Source: Salinibacter pepae
GTDB taxonomy: Bacteria; Bacteroidota; Rhodothermia; Rhodothermales; Salinibacteraceae
Assembly (NCBI RefSeq): GCF_947077775.1
Contig: NZ_CAMTTE010000001.1
Location: forward strand, 2,198,501 to 2,262,500
Reading direction: 5' to 3'
DNA: 64,000 bases
Part shown: one piece after another, positions 17,955-26,156 of the stretch
How the letters are laid out: each line of letters begins with the position of its first letter
Numbering within the stretch: the first letter of the stretch is position 1
Program-made: the position numbers and the translations under genes
Notes under the pieces: generated by a model
What the model was told of the DNA's origin: nothing
The model's input: the letters and a program-made list of their open reading frames with translations, nothing else
The model's database searches: none

Positions 17955-18143
17955 ATGACAGACCAAAAAGCCAATTCAGACTACCAGTCTCCCTCTGTCG
18001 AGCGGTGGGGAACCGTTTTGGACCTGACTTCTGCGGGAGATGTGGGAGGGTCTGGGGACACATTTCAAGATAATTCAGCGTCCATTAACTGTCCGCCAGC
18101 ATCCGACAACGGAAACGGGAACGGCAACGGATGTGGAGGATGA
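17955..18143 (+). CDS. Lasso precursor peptide A2 with Asn-Gly-rich tail
   Basis: This is a 62-residue peptide starting at ATG 17955, preceded by GAAAGG. The leader has Y10-Q-S-P13, G19 and L24-T25, the same spacing as in A1. With the threonine at -2 the core starts at A27, and D35 is at core position 9, giving an Ala1-Asp9 ring. The 36-residue core is long for a lasso peptide. It contains two cysteines (C46, C60) that could form a disulfide, and ends in alternating Asn-Gly residues before CGG. The stop codon overlaps the start of the next gene by ATGA. Confidence 0.82.
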   Translation: MTDQKANSDYQSPSVERWGTVLDLTSAGDVGGSGDTFQDNSASINCPPASDNGNGNGNGCGG

Positions 18144-19324
18144 CGAAAGATCATGCGTCGTCGATAGGTGCACACATTTTGTTAAGCGGTCCGATTAACT
18201 CGGGAAGCCGCTGTCCGGCACGCGACGTGTTGAGGCACCTTGCAGATCAAGCAGTTTTGGAATTCGATGCGTTGGGCACAGTCCTCGTGGTGCGCCCTAC
18301 CCCCGACCCTACCCTCGCGGCACTAGGAAATCTGGATGGGGAGCAGGCTGCCGTTCTTGAGCGCCTGAGCAGGCGCATCCGGGCCTTGCTCAAACGGGCT
18401 CGACATGTGAGCTACGATCAGGTTGAGCGCGACTGTGAGATCCTTGCCGAACGCCTCTCTGACCGTCTCCAGAACGGAACGCTCGAAGATGCTGATTTTG
18501 TTGGGATTCCCCGTGGAGGCCTGGTTGCTCTCGGAATGCTGAGCTATGCGCTCGACCTTCCTCACGCCCGGCTCGAACCTCCCACTTCTGGGGAAGGACC
18601 GCTCGTGGTTGTCGACGACTGCGCGCTCACAGGCTCTCGGTTTCGTCGGTTTCTCCGGCAGCATCCCGACCGAGAGGTTATCTTTGCCCCCCTGTACGCC
18701 CACCCGGAGCTCTGCGCAACGATCGAGCGGGAAGAACCGCGGGTAACGGCCTGTGTGAATGCTCGAGACTTGCACGACTACGCCCCCGAAGAGCTGGGCG
18801 AAGATCATTCGGAATGGCAGGCCCAGTGGCACCAACGCCACTCCGACGAGCGTTACTGGATTGGGCGCACTGAGCATCTCTGCCTTCCCTGGGGCGAAGC
18901 GGATACCGCTACGTGGAACCCGAAGCGCAAACAGGTGGAGCAAGGACTAAGCGTCGTGCCTCCTGAGCATCGCTTAAAAACCCGGTCTGGAGTAGACTCT
19001 TCTCATCGAGAGTCCTCCGCTTCCGTTCAGGTTCAACCGGACCCCGCTGGGCCCATCCGGCCAAGTCCACCTGTTCTTTTCGGCCAAGTCGGCAACCACA
19101 CAATCGTTGCCAATCCAGAGGCCGACGTCTGCATCGAACTCGGCGGCACGGCTGCTGCCATGTGGCACGCGCTCGTTGAGCACGGCACCATCGGCGATAC
19201 GATGGGCGCTCTCCACCAGGCATACTCCGTCGGCGAAACGACCCTGCGCGCCGACCTCGTCGACTTTGCCAAACAGCTCGCGGTGCACGACTTGCTGCAC
19301 GTCCCCGATGGCTCTTTCCCCTAA
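18140..19324 (+). CDS. Phosphoribosyltransferase-PqqD (recognition element) fusion
   Basis: The start is ATG 18140, overlapping the A2 stop codon (ATGA); an ATG at 18131 would add three residues. The 394-residue protein has an N-terminal type-I phosphoribosyltransferase domain (about 1-260): GIPRGGLVALG, then the PRPP-binding loop VVVDDCALTGSRF at 156-168, and the late CLPWGE motif found in hypoxanthine-type members. A linker of about 50 residues leads to a PqqD-like recognition domain (about 312-391: TIVANPEADVCIELGGTAAA through DFAKQLAVHDLLHV). This domain should act as B1 for A2. The enzyme domain implies a PRPP-dependent modification of the bound peptide, which is inference. Confidence 0.82.
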   Translation: MTKDHASSIGAHILLSGPINSGSRCPARDVLRHLADQAVLEFDALGTVLVVRPTPDPTLAALGNLDGEQAAVLERLSRRIRALLKRARHVSYDQVERDCEILAERLSDRLQNGTLEDADFVGIPRGGLVALGMLSYALDLPHARLEPPTSGEGPLVVVDDCALTGSRFRRFLRQHPDREVIFAPLYAHPELCATIEREEPRVTACVNARDLHDYAPEELGEDHSEWQAQWHQRHSDERYWIGRTEHLCLPWGEADTATWNPKRKQVEQGLSVVPPEHRLKTRSGVDSSHRESSASVQVQPDPAGPIRPSPPVLFGQVGNHTIVANPEADVCIELGGTAAAMWHALVEHGTIGDTMGALHQAYSVGETTLRADLVDFAKQLAVHDLLHVPDGSFP

Positions 19325-20273
19325 CGCCCCCTCCACTCTCTCCCGGGTTGGCGTCTACGGGGTTACGGTGGCAACGGATCTAGATCTTATTCCGAGCCTT
19401 CCGCCCCGGTCCGATACCCCCGACCTTCATGTGGTGGCGGTGAGTGAACCCATCGAGTTTGCGGACCAGGACCTCTTCTACTCGAGCCCGACACGAGATC
19501 CTGATTCTGTTCCCGCGATCCGTCTGTATCGCGTCGAAGACCGCTTTGTCGCCCGATTCGTCGGCGCGGCGACGTTTTCCATCGGGTCGGAGCGCATCGA
19601 ATACCTCCTGCACGACGACACGTACGCGTACGCCCTGGAGCTGTGGCTGCTTGGCACCGTGCTCGCGTTTTGGCTGGAGTGGCGGGGCGTGCCGGCCCTC
19701 CACGCCTCGGCGGTTGCCCTTGGCGACGGTGCAGTTGGTTTTCTCGCCTCCAAACAGGGGGGGAAGACCACCCTCGCCATGTCGCTCCTGCAACAAGGGC
19801 ACCCGCTCCTCACCGATGACCTGCTTCCCCTTGGCGTAGAGGGCGACGCGATTCGCGGGCAGCCTGGATATCCGCAGATGCGTATGTGGCCCGCACATGC
19901 CCGTCACTTCGTCGAAAATCCCGACGCCCTGCGCCGGGCCCATCCGTACACTTACAAGCGCCGCGTGCCCATCGGAACCGACGGACTCGGCACCTTCTGT
20001 GATGATGTCCGCCCGCTGCAGGCCCTTTATCTTCCCGAGCGCACCGACAAGACCTCAATTCAGATCCAGCCGGTCGCCCCAACCGAAGCCCTGAAGGCCG
20101 CGCTTCGCCACTCATTCCTCCCCCGGCTCGTTGAGGCGGCCAGCTGGCAGGCCCGTCGGTTGAACGTGCTGTCCCAGCTCGTGGAGCAGATCCCCGTGTG
20201 GCAGCTTACGTACCCGGAGGGAATAGAGCACCTTCCTCGCGTCGCGGACGCCATTCTCGACGCTGAAGCGTGA
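19308..20273 (+). CDS. HPr-kinase-like lasso peptide kinase 2
   Basis: The start is ATG 19308, overlapping the end of the fusion gene by 17 bp; the frame is open further upstream but only inside that gene. The 321-residue protein has LHASAVALGDGAVGF followed by a Walker A ASKQGGKTT at 147-155, in which alanine replaces the first glycine, and LLTDDLLPL with D170 and D171. It is related to kinase 1 at 11580 but much diverged. By analogy with paeninodin-type kinases it should phosphorylate a lasso precursor, most likely A2, whose core has several Ser and Thr. It is the last gene of the block. Confidence 0.78.
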   Translation: MALSPNAPSTLSRVGVYGVTVATDLDLIPSLPPRSDTPDLHVVAVSEPIEFADQDLFYSSPTRDPDSVPAIRLYRVEDRFVARFVGAATFSIGSERIEYLLHDDTYAYALELWLLGTVLAFWLEWRGVPALHASAVALGDGAVGFLASKQGGKTTLAMSLLQQGHPLLTDDLLPLGVEGDAIRGQPGYPQMRMWPAHARHFVENPDALRRAHPYTYKRRVPIGTDGLGTFCDDVRPLQALYLPERTDKTSIQIQPVAPTEALKAALRHSFLPRLVEAASWQARRLNVLSQLVEQIPVWQLTYPEGIEHLPRVADAILDAEA

Positions 20274-20390
20274 GAGCAGGTGCCCCTCGTCGCAGTCTCC
20301 TTTTGGTCTGCCTTTCGTGCCTGTATTTCTTGGAAACGAGGGGTTGACTTCCCCCTCGATGAACCGAGGAAATTATTGCTTGCGAAACAG

Positions 20391-21383
20391 TGAGCTGGAA
20401 ATCGCAGGCTCATCCATTGTTCTTTTCACATTGAACGCGTGCTGACGTGAGCAGCACGACTGCCCTACGGGCCTAAGCGGTACGCAATAGGACGTGCCGT
20501 GGAGAATCCGGCCCAGGAATGGGGAGACGGGGCTAGTAGCAAGCCCTAAGGTGCTCCCCTTGGCGATGGCCAAACAAGGTCATTTTCAAAGAACCGCCTC
20601 AGTTCCATCGGGAAAAAGCACCCCGGACTGAAGCTACTTCAGAGATTGAATCTTTTGGCGGAGTTAAGTCCCGTGAGAGGCAAATTGCCACTGTTATCAT
20701 GCAGAAACTCTACATGTCTCCTGCCGGGAAGCCAAAAGAGGTCTGCGCGATCACTGAAGGGTTCCTGTTTTACCCAACAGATAGTTTTCCAGTGAGACGG
20801 AGACATAGAGCCTGAACCACGCTTTAAGGCTCTAATCGCGATAGCCCGGTTGTTCTGCCGGGTACAAGGGACAAGGAATAGGCGGGACCTACGTTTGGCG
20901 AATGTGAATGAACCTGCGAAATCCAGGATACACTTAGCAGGATGTTAAGGTACCTAGATCTACCGATGCCTGCTGGGTGTCGGCGGAGTCCATGTAGTAG
21001 CCTTGGAGCAGCCCGAAATGGCTGACACTGGCGAAGATGGATAACGAAGACTCAAATACAAAGTACAGAAGATGACCGACGAAGTCCCAGACACAGTGAT
21101 TGGAAGTCACGGCAGGAGGGACCGGATAAGTATCCGGGAATTGGTAGGGGATTCTTGCACCCCGAAATTGGAAGCCTGCCCCAGATGGGAAGGGGCTGAA
21201 GTAAGCGTTCCTGAATGGGAATGTGGTAGGTCATTGCGGAAACGTGAGGCCGATGTGCCTCAATAGAGACTTCGTAGAGAGCCGAGGTACGCCGAAAGGT
21301 GTACGCCCGGTTCGGGAAGAAGAGGTTGGAGACGGCCTTTAAGGTATCTGAAGAGATTAAACGCACCAACCTCTTACTTTCAC
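20391..21383 (+). mobile_element. ORF-less group II intron, copy 1
   Basis: The element begins GTGAGCTGG and ends TTTCAC. These limits are where similarity to the inverted copy at 31868-32863 starts and stops. Domain V is a 35-nt hairpin at 21279-21313: GAGCCGAGGTACGCC, a GAAA tetraloop, then GGTGTACGCCCGGTTC, with the catalytic AGC triad. Domain VI follows as a stem of AAGAGGTTGG with CCAACCTCTT, ending 8 bases before the 3' end. In domain V the differences between the two copies keep base pairing through G-U pairs. No reverse transcriptase frame is present, so any mobility would need a maturase in trans. The 5' boundary is the less certain one. Confidence 0.8.
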
Positions 21384-21695
21384 GGCTCGATTGCCTGTAC
21401 TCAGAATTGCTCCATCAGCAGAACGACACGTGCGGCGTTTCGGCGGAGAGGACTCACGTCGCACTCGACTTCCCGCCGTGAAGGAGCTGGAGGTTAACAG
21501 GTTCAGGTCCCACCATGAGCGGCAGTTCGGTAAAGCCGGAGGGGGCTGTTCCTTCGCTCATGTCCAATGCTTTGAGCCCATGGTCTACTTGAGTCTCCGA
21601 TCGAAAGTAAACCCGAAGTTTGGTGAACCGTGTCACCATTGCATAATCAAAATGAACCGCTTTCGAAAAGCACGCCACCAGCAACCACCGGTCCG
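21384..21695. other. Spacer after intron copy 1
   Basis: This is the 3' flank of the intron. I see short frames only, none convincing, and no match to the flank of intron copy 2. Confidence 0.35.
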
Positions 21696-21944
21696 ATGGC
21701 TTCAATTACGCTGAAAGGCCTTCCCGGCTCTCTCAAAGAGAAAATTGAAGAGATGGCTGACCGAGAGCGGCGCAGCCTCAATCAACAGGCGATTTATCTT
21801 CTCGAGCGCGCGGTACGGGAGGAGGTGGAAAGCTTCGGCCGAACGTACCGCCGCTTCCGAGAGAACCGCGGGCCCTCACCGCTTAAGGAAGAAGACCTGG
21901 AGGGGCTGCGCAGCGAAGAGGGTAGTCGGGAAGTTGATCTGTGA
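21696..21944 (+). CDS. FitA/Arc-like ribbon-helix-helix antitoxin
   Basis: The start is ATG 21696, where the family motif begins (ASITLKGLPGSLKEKIEEMA); an upstream start at 21630 adds 22 unrelated residues. The 82-residue protein has an N-terminal beta strand, the helix LKEKIEEMADRERRS and NQQAIYLLERAV, typical of plasmid-type RHH antitoxins that bind their own promoter. The C-terminal tail (PLKEEDLEGLR) is the usual toxin-binding region. The partner PIN-domain gene immediately downstream is broken, so this is probably a remnant of a dead module. Confidence 0.72.
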   Translation: MASITLKGLPGSLKEKIEEMADRERRSLNQQAIYLLERAVREEVESFGRTYRRFRENRGPSPLKEEDLEGLRSEEGSREVDL

Positions 21945-21990
21945 TTTGCTTTGGGACAAGATGTCCTCTGCAGGGAGCTTTGCTGTACTG

Positions 21991-22330
21991 ATGATCCGCT
22001 ACCTTCTGGATACCAACATTGCTGGATACTAACGTTTTAAGTGAGCCAACGGGGCCCGACCCGTTAGAGGAAGTGCTGACCCGCCCACGGAGGCGAGGCG
22101 GGGAGGTGGCCTTGCCATCTGTGGCCCGGCACGAACTGACCTACGGCGCTGAACGAATGGATGATACGGTGGTAGATGGATGATAGGCGTCGATGCTCCT
22201 ATCTGGCAGGTTGCATTCATGAAGTGGCGGCCCCCCATGCCGCTAGTGCTACCGTATGACACAACGGCCGCTCAGTGGCACGGTTAGGGAAAGTTAGGCG
22301 CGGGCACAGGGGCCACTGCCCGATGAAGGA
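21991..22330 (+). pseudogene. Decayed PIN-domain toxin (VapC/FitB-like)
   Basis: Fragments in different frames match a PIN toxin in order: RYLLDTNIAGY then a stop, a second LDTNVLSEP start motif, a stretch with PSVARHELTYGAERM, and further on LPYDTTAAQWH. Each piece is followed by a stop or frame change. The duplicated DTN start suggests a small internal duplication. It directly follows the RHH antitoxin gene. Confidence 0.65.
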
Positions 22331-22380
22331 TTGGGAGGGCGAAGCGCCGAGACGGCTCCGGGCGCCCCTCCGGCGAGCGG

Positions 22381-24009
22381 CTACAGGTCGCCGTTGCGCT
22401 GCGGAATGGAGTCGGTGCGGCGGTTCTGTTCGTCGGCGCCCTTCTTGCCCCCCAGGTCGCCGACGGCCCCTTCTCCGCTCGTTGTAATGCGGCCGGGCGC
22501 GATGCCGTTGTCTTCGTAGAACTCCGCTACCGCCCGGGCGCGGTCCCGAGAGAGCGGCAGGGGCGTTGGTTCGTCCGGAGCCGCAAAGCCCTCCACGCGG
22601 ACCGACAGGTTCGGGCAGTTGCGGAGCACCTCCGCGTTCTCTCGGAGCTTCTGCCGGGCCGTCGAGTCAAGTGAGCTTGCTCGCCGGGCAAAGTACACTG
22701 AGTTGAACTCCTGCACCGTCGTGCAGACGGCCGGGAGCGCACGTTCCACCGGCAGGGTAAGCGAGTCGGTGGCCGTCCCGTCCTCGTTGGACGCGACGAG
22801 GCGGACGGTGTACTCCCCAGGGGCGTCGTAGGTGTGGGTGGGAGCGGGTCCCACGCCCGAGCGCCTGTCGCCGAAGTCCCACTTCAGGGTAAGGGGCCCG
22901 GCGCCCTCCACTGTGCTCTCAAACTGAACCGGCTCGCCCGGCGAGGCCGGGTCGGGCGTGGCGCCGAGGGACACGATGCGGGGCGGGCGTGGGGGCGGGA
23001 CCACGCTCACCGTCAGGGAGTCGCGGGCCACGCCGGCCTCGTTGCGGGCAGTGAAGGCGACGGTGTAGGTGCCGGGCTCGTTGTAGACATGCGACGGCGT
23101 GAGCCCGGTGGCCGTCCGCCTGTCTCCGAACTCCCACTCGTAGGACAGTGGGCGCGTGGTCTCTTCCTCGTTCACGCGGGCGGCGAAGGCAGCCGACTCG
23201 CCGGCGGTCAATTCGGCAGGGCCGCTCAGTTCTAAGATTTGGGGCGGCACCGCGGGTCGGCTGAAGGTGTACCTCAGCCCGACGGCGGGCAGGGCGCTGA
23301 GGGCGTCGGCACGGGTTGCACTGCTGATGCCGTCAACGGCGTCGTCCGGGAACGTAAAGTTGAGGCGGCCCTCCAGAAAAAGCGACATGCGGTCGCTCAC
23401 GGAGGCGTCCACCCCGATCCCAACCAGATGTCCGACTCCTGGTGAGAAGCCCCCTAGTGACACGTTGAGTCCCGCGTCGACGTAGGGACTGAACGTCCAC
23501 ACGGAGGCCCCCACCATGTACCGGGCCAGCAGCTGTACTGTGTGTCGCGACTGGCCGAGGTCGCCGCCCTGACCCGGCGCGCTCGGGGTGGTGGTAAAGG
23601 GAATGCCGTTGGCGAAGGGGTATTGCCCAAACTGGTAGCCCAGCCCGAGGCCGAACCCGGGCGAGAACTGGTAGCCCAGCTCTCCGACGAGCACGTACGG
23701 AAAGCTCCCTCGGTCGGTAAACTTACGGGTATCAAAAAACTCCCTCAGTTCAGTCGTTTGATCGATGGACAATGTCCCGTCGTTGCCGCCCGCGTAGTCG
23801 GACAGCCCCCCACCAAGCTTGATGTAGAACGTATCGCTGGCGCGCTTGCTCTGGGCCTGGTCGGGACTTTGGGCCTGGGCCGGCGGAGAGAAGGCGAGGC
23901 CGAACAGCACGGCGGTGAGCAGGAGGCCGTAGAAGCCCTTCCACGAGCCGTCGGGACGACCGGAAGGCAGAGGCGCCTGCACGGTGGGTGAGGACGTAGG
24001 AAACGACAT
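22381..24009 (-). CDS. OmpA-family outer-membrane protein with two PKD domains
   Basis: With the start read from 24009 the protein has 542 residues (24072 is an alternative start adding 21). A hydrophobic signal segment ends at AQAQ. Residues ~50-250 form an outer-membrane beta-barrel (repeated amphipathic strands, GYQFSPGFGLGLGYQFG). Two PKD domains follow, each with the WEFGDRR or WDFGDRR signature and HVYNEPGTYTV/HTYDAPGEYTV. The C-terminal OmpA domain (SVYFARRASSLDSTARQKL, RVEGFAAPDE, LSRDRARAVAEFY) should bind peptidoglycan. It probably links the outer membrane to the cell wall and may bind surface polymers. It sits between the two intron copies. Confidence 0.82.
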   Translation of the reverse strand: MSFPTSSPTVQAPLPSGRPDGSWKGFYGLLLTAVLFGLAFSPPAQAQSPDQAQSKRASDTFYIKLGGGLSDYAGGNDGTLSIDQTTELREFFDTRKFTDRGSFPYVLVGELGYQFSPGFGLGLGYQFGQYPFANGIPFTTTPSAPGQGGDLGQSRHTVQLLARYMVGASVWTFSPYVDAGLNVSLGGFSPGVGHLVGIGVDASVSDRMSLFLEGRLNFTFPDDAVDGISSATRADALSALPAVGLRYTFSRPAVPPQILELSGPAELTAGESAAFAARVNEEETTRPLSYEWEFGDRRTATGLTPSHVYNEPGTYTVAFTARNEAGVARDSLTVSVVPPPRPPRIVSLGATPDPASPGEPVQFESTVEGAGPLTLKWDFGDRRSGVGPAPTHTYDAPGEYTVRLVASNEDGTATDSLTLPVERALPAVCTTVQEFNSVYFARRASSLDSTARQKLRENAEVLRNCPNLSVRVEGFAAPDEPTPLPLSRDRARAVAEFYEDNGIAPGRITTSGEGAVGDLGGKKGADEQNRRTDSIPQRNGDL

Positions 24010-24275
24010 GAACGACTGGGGGAGATGAGCGTCGTCCGATGAGCGTGTGTCCCGCGTGGGACGCGATGTCATCGGGGGCGATCCGAGGCCAAGAGAGAGC
24101 CGTTTAAATGGCAGAGGCTATAGCAATCAGGTAACACTAACGTTCCATTCGCTCTTCCTCTTGAGCCTCTGGATGAGTTGGGAGAAGAGAGTGAGAAAAT
24201 GCTAGCGGCAGTGATCTCCAGCAGAGAGCCCCAGTCTGGAAATGAAGCGGGAATAATTGCTGCCCGCAAGGCGCA

Positions 24276-24764
24276 TCAAGATGCCCGAGTGGGCGTGTTT
24301 TCGGCCTCAAGCTTTGCCCCGAGGTCCTCAAACCGCTCGTACGTGTCGGGGGCGCCCGTGCCTCCAATCAGCACCTGCCCCCTGTGCTCGACCCAGGCAT
24401 GCGCCTGGAGGTCTGTGGCCTCGTCCTTCCTCACCCCGATGTGCAGTTCGGCCGCGTCGTCCCCGCGGCGGAGCAAGAGATACTGCAGGACGAGGGCCTG
24501 CGTGAGGCAGGGCCGCTCAGGAAGGAGGCGCCGGCCCACCGCATGGGCGGCCCAGGCGGCGCGTAGGCGGTAGCGGGGCGTTGCCGCCGACCGTTGGGGA
24601 AGCCCTGTCGCCACGCGCCGTAGGACTCGGGTCATGCGGCTCAGGGAGGTGGCCGAAAGCCCGCCCCGGATGCACGCAGTGAGCGCAGCCGCGTGCAGGA
24701 GCAGCCCCCAGTTCTGCCAGGGGTGGCGCCACAGTTTCCGAAATGTGCGCACGAAAGCCCTCAA
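24276..24764 (-). CDS. Orphan lasso leader peptidase B2
   Basis: The 162-residue protein is a close paralogue of the B2 at 15526-16041 and carries the full catalytic set: RPCLTQALVLQYLLLRRG with Cys86 and AHAWVE with His122. The central DNA of the two genes is also closely similar, which indicates a fairly recent copy. No cyclase, recognition protein or precursor is visible next to it, and it lies on the opposite strand from the lasso block. It may supply protease in trans to A1 or A2, or be the remainder of a third cluster. The gene is intact. Confidence 0.85.
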   Translation of the reverse strand: MRAFVRTFRKLWRHPWQNWGLLLHAAALTACIRGGLSATSLSRMTRVLRRVATGLPQRSAATPRYRLRAAWAAHAVGRRLLPERPCLTQALVLQYLLLRRGDDAAELHIGVRKDEATDLQAHAWVEHRGQVLIGGTGAPDTYERFEDLGAKLEAENTPTRAS

Positions 24765-24807
24765 GACGTTCAGGGGGTTACTTGACAGGAGATCACTTGG
24801 CAGGAGG

Positions 24808-24823
24808 GTACCTGATCAGGTAC
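24808..24823. promoter_or_regulatory. Perfect 16-bp palindrome
   Basis: GTACCTGATCAGGTAC reads the same on both strands and lies 44 bp upstream of the orphan B2 start codon. It is a candidate operator for a dimeric regulator. Nothing else supports the role. Confidence 0.4.
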
Positions 24824-25750
24824 TTGACCCAAAATGTGAAGAAGTCCAGAGGAGCTGTAGGGAAGTTTAGAGTATTGAGGATGCATGAGGGAGACGGAAA
24901 CCCTCCGGCTCTGATCGGAAGAGAAGTCAACGCTGCCAAAGATTGGTCTCTGGCAAGTGGACTGTCGAATGTGGATAGTTGGATACCAAACGTGATTCCT
25001 TCGGTAGTTGCTCCGACGGAAAAGTCCTTATCTAAAACGACCAGAATCTGGTTCAGTCTGGCGGTTGCCTAAATCCGCGTCTCAAAGAAACGAAAAGCGA
25101 TGTTCTTTCACGGCACGAACTGCCTTTGCGGGCACAGTCAAAGCCAGCGAGCAGTTTGAAAATTCTCTTCGGAACTGGCTTTGATGCTCGGCTTGTCCCG
25201 CGAATCTCCTTCGGCAAGAGTAGTGGCTCCATCTCTTGACTTCTCTTCTGGCCAATCGACTCCTCTGTCAAATCAAGGGAGCGTTCTTCCCGAGTTTAGC
25301 TGAAAAGATCAGTCAATCAGTTCAAACAATATATTTGGTTTTGGTAAGTAGAGTATACGCAAGCAAAAAATACTCATTAATGTATATATGAAAAAACTTT
25401 TAGATAAAGAAAGCTTTCTTTTCTCCCCGGTGGGTTCGCTTAATCCATAACTATTATGTACGTCAAGAAGGAATTCTTGCATCGATCGAAACGTGCCCGA
25501 GCGCGGGCGCTCACCCGCCCGCGGGGAATCCGCGAAAGATGCCGTGTTCGCTTGCAGCATTGAGGAGAGCCTGAGAATTGAGGAGAGCAAGGGCATCAGA
25601 GATGCATAGAGGAGATGCGTAGAGGCAGAGAGCGAGGTGCAGCATTAAAGCGGCGAGCCAAGGGCATGAACGAGCAGTGTTCGTTGCAGGCTCGCCTTCA
25701 AGGCTTAAATGCTGATTGGCGCTTCAAACCTGATGTTGACCTCCCCTCGC

Positions 25751-25846
25751 AAGAGAGCACTGTCCCTTAAAAAGAGCACTGTCCCTTGAAAGAGGTCACT
25801 GTCTCTTGCAGGAGGGCACTGTCCCTTACAGGAGGGCATTGTCCCG
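25751..25846 (+). repeat. Five ~20-bp direct repeats (iteron-like)
   Basis: The core CACTGTCCCTT recurs with starts at 25758, 25777, 25797, 25817 and 25837, a spacing of 19-20 bp; the third and fifth copies are diverged. Such phased repeats resemble iterons near plasmid replication genes. Confidence 0.65.
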
Positions 25847-25916
25847 GAGCGTCCGGGAGCCCCGAGAACGCCCGGGTGAGAGGCGCAAATCCTGAGTCCC
25901 TCCAGACCAGTGCGGC

Positions 25917-25963
25917 AATTTGGTTCTGTGACGGCAATTTGGTTCAAAAAATTAATTTGGTTC
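25917..25963 (+). repeat. Three copies of a 10-bp direct repeat
   Basis: AATTTGGTTC occurs at 25917, 25936 and 25954, a spacing of 18-19 bp. Confidence 0.6.
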
Positions 25964-26058
25964 AAAAACTTGGGGGCTCGGGCCGATGAACTGAGCCAGT
26001 AAAAACGCCCTGCACCTCTGAAAGACAATGCGGCAGTGAGGCTGTAGCATGTCCAGCG

Positions 26059-26128
26059 GGCCTCAGTGGGTACTCCTCAGCGGGTGCTCCTCAATGGGTG
26101 CTCCTCAGCGGGGGCTCCTCAGTGCACC
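26059..26128 (+). repeat. 14-bp tandem repeat array
   Basis: Units of CTCCTCAGCGGGTG and close variants start at 26073, 26087, 26101 and 26115, with a diverged copy before them. The array ends about 30 bp before the 3' end of the DUF3987-like gene. Confidence 0.65.
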
Positions 26129-26156
26129 CGCAAGGACTTGCGCGTGCCCCCGGCGC

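Larger units (their letters stand above)
24765..26156. other. Long repeat-bearing non-coding stretch
   Basis: About 1.4 kb has no convincing gene on either strand. It includes a perfect palindrome (24808), A+T-rich DNA at 25300-25420, and three arrays of short direct repeats (listed separately at 25751, 25917 and 26059) just downstream of the DUF3987-like gene. It could include a replication origin of the former mobile element, or simply be decayed DNA. Confidence 0.4.

Noticed and set aside
20391-21383. Interpretation as a degraded IS or protein-coding element
   Set aside because: No long frame exists, while the domain V hairpin, domain VI stem and pairing-preserving differences between copies fit a group II intron.
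24743-25072. A plus-strand frame upstream of the orphan B2, considered as a third lasso precursor
   Set aside because: It lacks the YxxP leader motif, the spaced Gly and the LT before a core, and no ring Asp/Glu fits.
25751-25846. Possible CRISPR array
   Set aside because: Repeats are about 12-20 bp in direct tandem with no unique spacers of 30 bp or more, and no cas genes are nearby.
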